From: a virus
Direction: 5' to 3' (one strand)
Virus record (IMG/VR): IMGVR_UViG_3300032163_000012
Span: 1 to 64,000 of that record
DNA length: 64,000 nucleotides
Of the stretch, positions 38,216 to 46,579 are shown piece after piece (position 1 is the first letter of the stretch; every line of letters begins with the position of its first letter). Under the pieces are notes generated by a model. It saw only the letters and a program-made list of their open reading frames with translations, was not told the origin of the DNA and made no database searches. The position numbers and the translations under genes are program-made.

Positions 38216-40102
38216 ATGGGTATCAGGATCGAATATTTCGACATTTGGCAGGCTGGATATGGGGGGGCGTCCGTAGCGATTTACTTGGCTGGGACCAGCA
38301 CTCTGGCAAGCGTGTATTCTGACGAAGCCTTGACCGTTGGCGCTGCAAATCCGCAGGTGCTGCAAAGCATGTCGCAGAGCGGGCGGAACTTCGGTAAATT
38401 CGCTAACCCAGTATATGTTGGCGTCGCCTACGAACTTTCCATCGACGGATCAGATCACACTGGCGTTATAGCCGTTCCATTGACGACCTTGGCCGGCGCT
38501 GACGCCAGCGGCGCTCAAGTAACGGCGGCCGGTGGGGCGGTCCCTCATTACCTATACGACATTGTGGCGCGCAACGTCGATGTTGTGGATAAAGGAGTAT
38601 TCCTGTCCACTTCTACTCCAGGAGCGAGCGCGTCGACCAACAATACGACCCTCGCCGCGGCGATCGGCGCTGCTGCCGCCATGGGTGGCGGCATAGTGCG
38701 CGTGCCTCCAGGCGTGTTCGCCTTCACTTCCATGTCGATCCCGGCGCGAACCCTTGTGAAGGGCGGTGGGCGCGACGTGACTACACTGCAGAGCCAACTG
38801 GCGGATAAGGTCGTCACCTACTCAGGTGATGCAGCCGGGCTCTCCGATATCACGATCGATGGCGTAATTCTTGGAGCCAACTCGATCGGCGTTTTTTCAA
38901 AGGCCAAGAACGAAACCAGGTTTAACGATGTCTGCCTCAAGCGATTTGAGACAAACCTATCCGTGCAAGGCGCGCACCGTTCAGACTGGAAAGACCTTTA
39001 CCTTGATAACGCTATAATCGGCGCCCTTCTAAAGGGTGACATCGCTTCATCGTCCGGGAACGATGGGGATGAGTTCAAGTTCAACGAATGGTCTGGTGGC
39101 CGAGTCACCAACTGCACTTCTATCGGAGTGTGGCTTGGATACGTAGATCAAAAGTGCTGGCATAACAGCATCAACGATGTAGGGTTCGAGCGTAATACTG
39201 GCGTCGCAATGAAGATCACCGGCGCCAGGTGGACCGACATGGACGGGTCATGGTGGAATCAAAACATCAACGATATCTCCATCAGTGATGGGGCTGACAC
39301 AACCCTTATTGCTGACAACACCGTAATTGGTTTCCACGTTTCAGACTTCACGACGTCAGGCGCATTAAACTTCGACGGCACATGCCAAGACGTGGTATTT
39401 GAGCGTGGTGAGTTCGCTTCTGGCGCGCTTACCCTGACTTCGATCAAAAACACGATCATCGCAAAGGATTGTACCGAGTCGGGTACGTTCTCGATCGCTG
39501 GAAACTCAGCAAGCCACTGGATGCGTGTGCGCACCAGCCTTGGAGATTGGCCGAATTCAACTGGTGTCACCACCGACGCCACTGCCACCGAAGCATGGGC
39601 CTATTCTCTCGCTCCAGGGGAGCGCGTTTTCCTGGAGGCCAAGGTTGTGGCCAACGGTAGGAATGTGGTCGACTACGCGGTGTATCACATTGCGCAAGGC
39701 GCCCATCGTCCTGGATCGACGCTTGCCTTCGACAATCAGACCGTAAATTTCACAGCAGGATCTATTGTCACAGGTTCATTATCAGGGGCAACGGCGAGAA
39801 TTACAGCCATTGCAGATGCCGGGGCTACGGGCACTTTGACTTTGCGCGACATCATTGGAGAGTTTGTCAATGATGAAACTCTCATTGACGAAACTGGAGG
39901 GACAGCGCTTGCAAATGGCGTCATGGCACACCAGAACGCAGCGCTTCTCGGGGCCATAACTTCCGTGTCTGCTGCCGTTGAATCGGATGCAGCGTGGGCG
40001 TGCATTTTCACGGTGACAGCAGATCAGGTATGTGTCACTGTTACTGGCGCCGCTGCAAAAACGATCGAATGGTCGCCCGCTGTACAAATCACATCAGGGT
40101 GA
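38216..40102 (+). CDS. Second tail spike (pectate-lyase-type)
   Basis: This 628-residue protein has an adaptor N-terminus (MGIRIEYFDIWQAGYGGASVAIYLAGTSTLASVYSDEALT, resembling a spike head-binding part), then NTTLAAAIGAAAAMGGGIVRVPPGVFAF and a beta-helix rich in Asn/Ile/Asp turns. The C-terminus reads VNDETLIDETGG, then AWACIFTVTADQVCVTVTG, a final beta domain. The two spikes differ along their length, so the phage may recognise two polysaccharide types. Starts 15 bases after the first spike. Confidence 0.75.
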   Translation: MGIRIEYFDIWQAGYGGASVAIYLAGTSTLASVYSDEALTVGAANPQVLQSMSQSGRNFGKFANPVYVGVAYELSIDGSDHTGVIAVPLTTLAGADASGAQVTAAGGAVPHYLYDIVARNVDVVDKGVFLSTSTPGASASTNNTTLAAAIGAAAAMGGGIVRVPPGVFAFTSMSIPARTLVKGGGRDVTTLQSQLADKVVTYSGDAAGLSDITIDGVILGANSIGVFSKAKNETRFNDVCLKRFETNLSVQGAHRSDWKDLYLDNAIIGALLKGDIASSSGNDGDEFKFNEWSGGRVTNCTSIGVWLGYVDQKCWHNSINDVGFERNTGVAMKITGARWTDMDGSWWNQNINDISISDGADTTLIADNTVIGFHVSDFTTSGALNFDGTCQDVVFERGEFASGALTLTSIKNTIIAKDCTESGTFSIAGNSASHWMRVRTSLGDWPNSTGVTTDATATEAWAYSLAPGERVFLEAKVVANGRNVVDYAVYHIAQGAHRPGSTLAFDNQTVNFTAGSIVTGSLSGATARITAIADAGATGTLTLRDIIGEFVNDETLIDETGGTALANGVMAHQNAALLGAITSVSAAVESDAAWACIFTVTADQVCVTVTGAAAKTIEWSPAVQITSG

Positions 40103-40106
40103 GGCC

Positions 40107-41519
40107 ATGGCCGGGCAATGGACTCCAATTGATCTTTCGGCCAAGCTCTTTCAGAACATCGAGGAAGCCGTTTTACGGAAATCTGCTTCTGCCTTGGAGA
40201 ATTGTTTCATCAATGAGGCTGGAGGGCATTCTCGCTTCCCAGGACTAAAACCATTCGTTACCCTGCCAGGCGCTGCGCCGACCTACCTACATGCGTGGAA
40301 GGCGCCGATCGGCGATCTCGTCGCCGTATCAAACTCCAGGGTCTACCGGGTAAATCAAGAGGGCGCAATTTCAGACGTTACAGGAGTCCCCGTATCTGGT
40401 GGGGCGCGCGTCATCTTCGACGAAACGGATAACGAGCTTGTCATGGCAGCCGGAGCGGAGATCATTCGCCTTGCCAAGGAAAAGACTGAAATCCTTTCAG
40501 CCGACGCGCCACTTTCGACCCACGTAGGCTACATCGACGGATACCTAGTGGCCGTCGAAGTCCACAGCGGCAGATTCCAGCACTCCACCGCTAACGCATT
40601 CAGGACGTGGGATCCTCTTGACACCTTCTCTGCCGACGGGAAGCCGGACGAGATCAATGGGCTTCTGGTGTCGCCATACCGCGAATTGCTTCTTACCGGC
40701 GTCGAGTCCGTTGAGCAATTCGAGCGCCTTCCTTCCGGGACTACCCCATTTTTCCGGCGCTGGTCTGTGGGTGAGGGTGTGCTGGCTCCGTACACGTTGG
40801 TTGCGGTAGATCAGGGCAATTTCGCCATCAACAGCAAATATGAATTCGTTCGATTTACCGGCCAGGTGTCGGAAGCGATCGGCGACGATATCGGGTACAC
40901 CTTCGAGAAGGTGACAGACTGGACAGGGGCCTGGGCGACGCCAATACAGATCAAGGGGCAAAAATTCATTCTTCTGCAAATCCCGGAAGCGACCAATGCC
41001 TACGGCACCAAGGGCATCACCTGCCTTTACGATTACCGGCAAAAGAAATGGTACAACCTGTACGGCTGGTCGGGCGGGGTTCCGGCCAAGTGGCCAGGTT
41101 GTTCCTATGAGGAAATCTGGGGCCGGCGCTTCGTTGGTGGCAACGGAAGGATCTACGAGCTTGACACCGAAGTTTATGCAAACGACGGCCAGGTGCAGCG
41201 TGTGCTTGGGCGGACGGCGCCGATGGATCAGTGGGGGCCTACCTTTGTCGATAACGTGCGCATGCGGGTGAAGCGCGGCGTTGGAATCTCAAGTGACGAC
41301 GGAATTGAACCGCCGAAGATCGGCTTTCGGTGCGTGCGCGATGGCCAACGCAAAACCAAATGGAAGTTCAAAAGCCTTGGGCGCCCAGGCGACGATTACA
41401 ACACCATTCAGTTCGGGGCGATGGGGCATGCCTTGAGCACGTGGCAGTTCGAGTGGATGGTAACTGATGCCGTCAGCGTCGAGATTGTCAAACTTGAGGC
41501 GGAATTGAGGAAGGGATAA
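40107..41519 (+). CDS. Packaged-DNA stabilisation protein, P22 gp10-like
   Basis: ATG 40107 gives 470 residues. The sequence has the gp10-family pattern: an N-terminal LSAKLFQNIEEAVLRKSASALENCFINEAGGHSRFPGLKPF, then multiple beta-propeller-like strands (ISDVTGVPVSGGARVIFDETDNELVMAAG; VSPYRELLLTGVESVEQFERLPSGTTPFFRRW; GCSYEEIWGRRFVGG). The protein closes the tail under the gp4 ring and holds the packaged DNA. Length matches P22 gp10 (472). Overlaps the next gene by one base. Confidence 0.8.
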   Translation: MAGQWTPIDLSAKLFQNIEEAVLRKSASALENCFINEAGGHSRFPGLKPFVTLPGAAPTYLHAWKAPIGDLVAVSNSRVYRVNQEGAISDVTGVPVSGGARVIFDETDNELVMAAGAEIIRLAKEKTEILSADAPLSTHVGYIDGYLVAVEVHSGRFQHSTANAFRTWDPLDTFSADGKPDEINGLLVSPYRELLLTGVESVEQFERLPSGTTPFFRRWSVGEGVLAPYTLVAVDQGNFAINSKYEFVRFTGQVSEAIGDDIGYTFEKVTDWTGAWATPIQIKGQKFILLQIPEATNAYGTKGITCLYDYRQKKWYNLYGWSGGVPAKWPGCSYEEIWGRRFVGGNGRIYELDTEVYANDGQVQRVLGRTAPMDQWGPTFVDNVRMRVKRGVGISSDDGIEPPKIGFRCVRDGQRKTKWKFKSLGRPGDDYNTIQFGAMGHALSTWQFEWMVTDAVSVEIVKLEAELRKG

Positions 41520-43051
41520 TGACAACATCGCTTGTCAACATCATCGAGCCTCCGCCTCGCCTGACCGGCGATGCGCAGCACGACACCGTTGCTGTGATTC
41601 AATGGCTCGCGTCGTTCTATTCCAAGGGCGTGCTTTCGGGCGGGTTGCTGCAAAACCAGAATCTTCTGGCATCACTCCCGCCAGTGCTTCAATCCATCGT
41701 TGCCCTGCAGGCGGCGGCCGACAAACTAATGTACTTCACTGGGGCGGAAACTCTTGACCTTACCAGTTTGACGACTTTTGCTCGTACCTTGCTCGATGAC
41801 GCGGACGCGGCTGCGGCAAGGTCAACTCTTGGCGCCGGCACCGTCACCGCGGTAACTGGCACAGCGCCAATCGTTTCCTCTGGTGGTGATGCCCCGGCTA
41901 TATCGATCTCAGATTTCGTAGGAAGCGGCGTAACTCACGCTCGCGGAGCCGTTCCTGATCCTGGCGCTGCTGCCGGAACAACCAAATTCCTGCGAGAGGA
42001 TGCCACGTTTGCTGTGCCTGTTGGAGCTGGTGATGTAGTTGGTCCGGCTGGCGCTACCTCGGGGAACGTGGTGTTGTTCAATGGGGCGACTGGAAAGATA
42101 ATAAAAGACGGCGGGACCTTGGGCTCTGCGGCATTCACAGCATCAGGCTCATACGATGTCGCTGGCGCGGCTGCTGCCGTAACGCCTACGACGCTTGGCC
42201 TGGTGATTGGGACACACGTCCAAGCCTACGACGCCGACCTTGTTACCTGGTCAGGCATCACGCCTGGGGCAAATGTCGGTACCGCTCTTGCTGTTGCGGT
42301 AGGTACCGACGGCGCATTTGTAGTGAAGGGTGGCGCTCTTGGAACACCGTCAGGCGGGACTCTGACAAACTGTTCAGGTTTGCCGGCCGCAGGAGTTGCA
42401 GGAACAGCGTTGGTTGCAGCGGCTATCGGAGTCACGGTTCAGGCATATGACGCAGATCTAACTACGTGGGCGGGGATTACTCCAGGCGCGAACGTAGGCA
42501 CGTTCCTTGCGACACCGTCGAGCGCGAACCTTCGCGCAGCGTTGACTGATGAAACCGGAACAGGCGGTGCTGTGTTTGCAGATGCGCCGCAGTTCACTAC
42601 TGGTATTGGCATTGGCGCAACCGCTGCCGGCGCTGGAGGAATTGCATTCCCAGCTACTGCCGTGGCGGTGGCTGACGCCAATACGCTGGATGACTACGAG
42701 GAGGGGACGTGGACCCCCGCGGATAATAGCGGGGCGTCACTCGCATTTACATCAGTTTCTGGTTCGTATACTAAGATTGGGAGGCTGGTGATTGCCTCCT
42801 TTCAATTCACGTATCCCTCTACTGCTGATGCAACCGCTTGCTCAATTAACGGATTGCCTTTTGCGATGGCTACCGGGCCGCAGGAGGGTGGATATTTGTC
42901 ATTCAACCCGCTGACGATAGCCGCTACAATTATTGGCGGAGGCGCATCGTCAACGTCATTTAGGTTTTATGGAACTAATTCCGGCAACCGGACGAATGCA
43001 CAATGTTCGTTGCTAACGTTCCAGGGAACAATGATTTACCGTACAAATTAA
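41519..43051 (+). CDS. Tail fibre protein (510 aa)
   Basis: The N-terminal 120 residues are helical with repeated Leu (LASLPPVLQSIVALQAAADKLMYFTG) and the motif TARSTLGAGTVTAVTGTAPIV, as in phage fibres. A long Gly/Ala/Thr/Val-rich shaft with two copies of VQAYDADLxTWxGITPGANVGT (about residues 230 and 310) follows. The C-terminus DDYEEGTWTPADNSGASLAFTSVSGSYTKIG is the receptor-binding-tip domain frequently seen in phage fibres. It may be the needle tip or a side fibre. Good context next to the gp10-like gene. Confidence 0.75.
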   Translation: MTTSLVNIIEPPPRLTGDAQHDTVAVIQWLASFYSKGVLSGGLLQNQNLLASLPPVLQSIVALQAAADKLMYFTGAETLDLTSLTTFARTLLDDADAAAARSTLGAGTVTAVTGTAPIVSSGGDAPAISISDFVGSGVTHARGAVPDPGAAAGTTKFLREDATFAVPVGAGDVVGPAGATSGNVVLFNGATGKIIKDGGTLGSAAFTASGSYDVAGAAAAVTPTTLGLVIGTHVQAYDADLVTWSGITPGANVGTALAVAVGTDGAFVVKGGALGTPSGGTLTNCSGLPAAGVAGTALVAAAIGVTVQAYDADLTTWAGITPGANVGTFLATPSSANLRAALTDETGTGGAVFADAPQFTTGIGIGATAAGAGGIAFPATAVAVADANTLDDYEEGTWTPADNSGASLAFTSVSGSYTKIGRLVIASFQFTYPSTADATACSINGLPFAMATGPQEGGYLSFNPLTIAATIIGGGASSTSFRFYGTNSGNRTNAQCSLLTFQGTMIYRTN

Positions 43052-43068
43052 AGTAGAGCGAGGACACC

Positions 43069-44499
43069 ATGGCCGAGGACAAATTCAACTCCAACACGCG
43101 CAGCCCGCGCTTTTCGACGACAAAGGCGCTTGGATTCAAGGGCGGAGGAATCAATGCGCAGACAGGGAACCTGCAACAGCCGACGTACCTGCAGACTGCT
43201 GGCATCAACACTGCGCCGCAGAAGCCAACGGAGCCAGCGGCAAAGGCAGCGGAACGCGACATCAATCCGGCGATCTCACAATTCAGCGCACAGAAACCTG
43301 CCGGTCTTGCTTCAACGCTGGCTACTGGTGCAGGCACCGCTGTAGCTGGCGAGGCGATGAAACAGGGTGTCAGCAAAGCAGGCACCGCGATCGGCAGCGC
43401 GATCAGCAATTACATGACGCCGAAGGGCTACCTGCCTAGCGGCGGCTACTCGAGCGAAACCATGAGGCAGAGCTTCGCTGGTCCGGACAACATGAGCATG
43501 GACCCGTCGCTTGCCGGTGAGCGAAACGCCGTGATGGAGCTTGGCGGCCGTCCTTCTGTACCTAGCTTCCTGCAGCCGCAGGATACAAGCACTGCCGCCG
43601 ATTCATGGGACTTCGGCGCCAGCGGTGGGCTGGATTATGGCGTTGGTGCCGGGGACGCCGCATCTACGGCCGCCGACTCGTGGGACTTCGCTTCTGGCGC
43701 AGGCGATGTCGGATCATCGGTGGGCGACGCGGCGAGTGGCAGCATCCCTTGGGTAGGGCCTCTCATTCGTGCGTCGCAAGGTGATTATGGCGGAGCGGCA
43801 GGATCTGCTATTGGCGGCGCTATCGGAACAGCGGTATTTCCTGGAGTAGGCACGGCGATCGGGAGCGCAATCGGCGGCGCACTCGGTGGGGGCTGCTTCA
43901 TCACCGAGGCCGTCATGTCCTCCGGTGGCGCTGACAACGGCATGGAACTCGAGGCGCTTCGCGGATTCCGCGACAACATTCTGGCAGCAACGCCACAGGG
44001 CCAGGCGATGATCGCCGAGTACGAGGCCATCGCTCCGGTGGTCGTCGAGGCGGTGAGCGCGCGGCCGGATGGCGTGCAGATATTTCAGCAGATCAAGGGC
44101 CAGTTTATCGATCCGGCCGTGGCTGCTGTCAACGCCGGCAACTTCCAGGAAGCGCTGCAGATCTACGCCAACATGATCGGCTTTGTCACGCCGTTCGCGG
44201 CCGAGGCGGCCGAGGCGGGCATGGGCGGGGAGGACCCCGACGCCATGAACCAGATGGGCGACCACGCTGCGATGGTGGGCAACAGCCCGGAACTGGCAGC
44301 CGAGGCGATGCCGGATGGCCAGGAGTGGCTGCCGCCGGAAGATGACGACATGATGGCTGGCGGCGGTATGATGCCCACAGGCGCGCCGATGGCGCCACAA
44401 CAAGGTGGTGGAATGATCCCCAGACCGGGCATGCAGATGCCCCAGATGGCGGGCCCACCGCAACCGCCCATCGGGCAGACGTTCGCACGGAGGTACTGA
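43069..44499 (+). CDS. Virion protein with Gly/Ala zipper and CFI-type motif (476 aa)
   Basis: The first 200 residues are polar and disordered with two copies of AADSWDF. A Gly/Ala zipper (GDYGGAAGSAIGGAIGTAVFPGVGTAIGSAIGGALGG) follows and ends in GCFITEAVMSSGG, the CFI box known from some virion and secreted proteins. The C-terminal region (RGFRDNILAATPQGQAMIAEYEAIAPVVVEAV) is helical and then Met/Gly/Pro-rich. A membrane-inserting ejection-protein role is plausible from the zipper and the position among ejection genes; not proven. Confidence 0.65.
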   Translation: MAEDKFNSNTRSPRFSTTKALGFKGGGINAQTGNLQQPTYLQTAGINTAPQKPTEPAAKAAERDINPAISQFSAQKPAGLASTLATGAGTAVAGEAMKQGVSKAGTAIGSAISNYMTPKGYLPSGGYSSETMRQSFAGPDNMSMDPSLAGERNAVMELGGRPSVPSFLQPQDTSTAADSWDFGASGGLDYGVGAGDAASTAADSWDFASGAGDVGSSVGDAASGSIPWVGPLIRASQGDYGGAAGSAIGGAIGTAVFPGVGTAIGSAIGGALGGGCFITEAVMSSGGADNGMELEALRGFRDNILAATPQGQAMIAEYEAIAPVVVEAVSARPDGVQIFQQIKGQFIDPAVAAVNAGNFQEALQIYANMIGFVTPFAAEAAEAGMGGEDPDAMNQMGDHAAMVGNSPELAAEAMPDGQEWLPPEDDDMMAGGGMMPTGAPMAPQQGGGMIPRPGMQMPQMAGPPQPPIGQTFARRY

Positions 44500-44500
44500 C

Positions 44501-45181
44501 ATGGCATCCTTCGACGGCTGGGACTGGGGAAAAATAGCGGGCGGGGTAGCGCAGAGTATCGTGCCGGCCGTCGCCACCTACTACGGCGCGAACAAGGTAG
44601 CTGACGCCAATCAGCAGGCGGCAAACCTTGCAGCAGCGAACGCAGCCGCGAACCGCGGCGTGGTCACTGCGGCGAACGACAAGGCGATCAGCTTCCTGCA
44701 ACCGCAGATCGACGCAGCCGCGCCGGCGCAGGACTACCTGCGCACCGTTATGGCGCAAAACCCATACCAGCTTAACCCGCAGCAGGAGATCGACCTTGCC
44801 GACAGGCGCCGGGCCGCTGTGACAGCGACGCCGACCGGACTGCGCGAATCAGGGCGCTACCTGACGGCCTCAATCAACGACGTGCAGAACCGCGGACGAG
44901 CCGGGATGATCGCGCAGAACACGGCGCGCACCGACGCAGCGGCGAACACGCTGGCTGCTCGCGGCGCGGGCGCATCGACCGGCGCAGCCAATCTTGCCTC
45001 GAACACCGGCACGCAGATGGTGGGCGTGAACAACGCCGGCACGGACGCCGCCGGCAACGCGATCACGGCGACGGCCGACTCGAACAACGCCTCCCTACAG
45101 AACATCGGTAGCTTCTTCGCCAATGCGATGAAAGGACGCTACGGGAGCGATCAGACGTACAAACTGGTGCCAAACAATTAA
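44501..45181 (+). CDS. Candidate DNA ejection protein (226 aa)
   Basis: An N-terminal WGKIAGGVAQSIVPAVATYYGANKVADANQQAANLAAANAAAN has a hydrophobic Ala-rich stretch, then an Ala-rich helical body with Gln/Asp/Thr. It is similar in composition to phage internal virion or ejection proteins. It lies two bases after the CFI-type gene and before the two large internal proteins. No motif. Confidence 0.6.
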   Translation: MASFDGWDWGKIAGGVAQSIVPAVATYYGANKVADANQQAANLAAANAAANRGVVTAANDKAISFLQPQIDAAAPAQDYLRTVMAQNPYQLNPQQEIDLADRRRAAVTATPTGLRESGRYLTASINDVQNRGRAGMIAQNTARTDAAANTLAARGAGASTGAANLASNTGTQMVGVNNAGTDAAGNAITATADSNNASLQNIGSFFANAMKGRYGSDQTYKLVPNN

Positions 45182-45193
45182 AGGACGGACAAA

Positions 45194-46579
45194 ATGGCCA
45201 TCAACTTCGCAAGCGCCCGCCCGGGCATTGACCTGTTCAACGCCAATGTGGCGCGCGACGACGCGCAGCGCAGGCAGGAGGAGCACGACTTCATGCTCCG
45301 CAGGCAGTACGAGCAGGCGCAGGGCGCGGACAAGGGCATGCGCAACGCAATCGCGGCCTACTATGCCCAGAAACAACCAGCGGCCGTGGCTCCGGTACCG
45401 ACGACCGCTTTCCATCCGACGCCTGCCATGGTGCCAAATCCCGCCGCCACGACGCCGGTGGTGTCGCCGGACCAGTCGATGAACCCTGCCGACAACCCGG
45501 ACTACGGTGGGCCGACCAGCTCCGCGCCGATGCCGAACGCCGTCCCGCGCGCCGGTGTCGACGTGCCCGCGACCGTTGCCGCGCCTCCCATGCCTGCCGC
45601 CGCAGCGGCGCCAGCGGCAGCGCAGCCAGCGCCAGGAGCGCGCCAGGGCGGCGGCTTCGGCACGATGATGGGTGAACTGGCGAAGCAACCCGGTACCGGC
45701 GCATCGATGATGTCCCTGTTCGGCACAGACCTTGCGAGCCAGCGCTCCGCTGGTGTCGAACGAGCAAAGCTACACCAAGAGGGACTAAAACTATTCATGG
45801 ATGCGTCGAAAAACGACGATGTTGCGTCGATGCGCGCCATTGCTGCGAAATACGACTTCGGTATTCCGCCAGAGGTTCTGAACAATCGTGCCGTGATGGC
45901 TAAAATCGCTTCCATGGCCAAGGTGGCGAAAACGATCGGGATCACGGATGACGAGCGTGCCCTTGGATTCGCCAAGGGATACATGCACGCAGAAGCGGCT
46001 GGCGCAGACCCAAACACTTCGTTTCAGGCCGCAATCGCCGAAGCTCAAAAGACGCAACCAACCTTCAAAGCGGTGCACTGGGATCAGACACCCGAGGGCG
46101 AGGTAACTGGGTTCGACGCGCAGGGAAACGCAAAAGCTACAGGAGTGAAAGGGAAACAGCAGAAATGGCAGGTTTTCGGTCCTGGTGGCGCCGGCGAAAG
46201 ACCAACCGCGACGGTCCAGAACCGCGACGACATGGCGAAGCGCCTGAAAGTCGCATACCCGGGCCTGGACGATGGCGTTGTGCAGCGCCTAGTGGTCAAC
46301 CCGCGCGCCCAGATTACCGCACAGGACATTATGCGCACCGAGGCGAGCATGCGCAAGCTCACCAACATGGGTCGCCCGCTCTACAAGACTGACGCCGAGG
46401 CGCACACCGCAGCCGTGGCGGCCGTTCGCGCCGCGCAGCGCGATGCTGGCGTGCTTGTCGGTGGGGAGGGCGCGCCTGGTGCTACAGCGCCTGGCCCTGC
46501 GGACAGCGGACCAGCCGGGCGCGTGCCGCCGCCGGTGCGCATGCGCTTTGACTCGAGTGGAAATGAGATCTCGCAATGA
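45194..46579 (+). CDS. Internal virion protein candidate (461 aa)
   Basis: This 461-residue protein has a basic helical start (RPGIDLFNANVARDDAQRRQEEHDFMLRRQYEQAQ), then a Pro/Ala-rich linker (about residues 65-160). A helical middle follows (MRAIAAKYDFGIPPEVLNNRAVMAKIASMAKVAKTIGITDDERALGFAKGYMH). The next part contains AVHWDQTPEGEVTGFDAQGNAKATG, and the C-terminus is Pro/Ala-rich. No enzyme motif. It overlaps the giant gene by four bases, so the two are translated together and may enter the cell together. Confidence 0.6.
   Translation: MAINFASARPGIDLFNANVARDDAQRRQEEHDFMLRRQYEQAQGADKGMRNAIAAYYAQKQPAAVAPVPTTAFHPTPAMVPNPAATTPVVSPDQSMNPADNPDYGGPTSSAPMPNAVPRAGVDVPATVAAPPMPAAAAAPAAAQPAPGARQGGGFGTMMGELAKQPGTGASMMSLFGTDLASQRSAGVERAKLHQEGLKLFMDASKNDDVASMRAIAAKYDFGIPPEVLNNRAVMAKIASMAKVAKTIGITDDERALGFAKGYMHAEAAGADPNTSFQAAIAEAQKTQPTFKAVHWDQTPEGEVTGFDAQGNAKATGVKGKQQKWQVFGPGGAGERPTATVQNRDDMAKRLKVAYPGLDDGVVQRLVVNPRAQITAQDIMRTEASMRKLTNMGRPLYKTDAEAHTAAVAAVRAAQRDAGVLVGGEGAPGATAPGPADSGPAGRVPPPVRMRFDSSGNEISQ

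Noticed and set aside
41519-43051. Possible diversity-generating retroelement target in the fibre gene
   Set aside because: No reverse transcriptase gene or template repeat is visible anywhere in the window.
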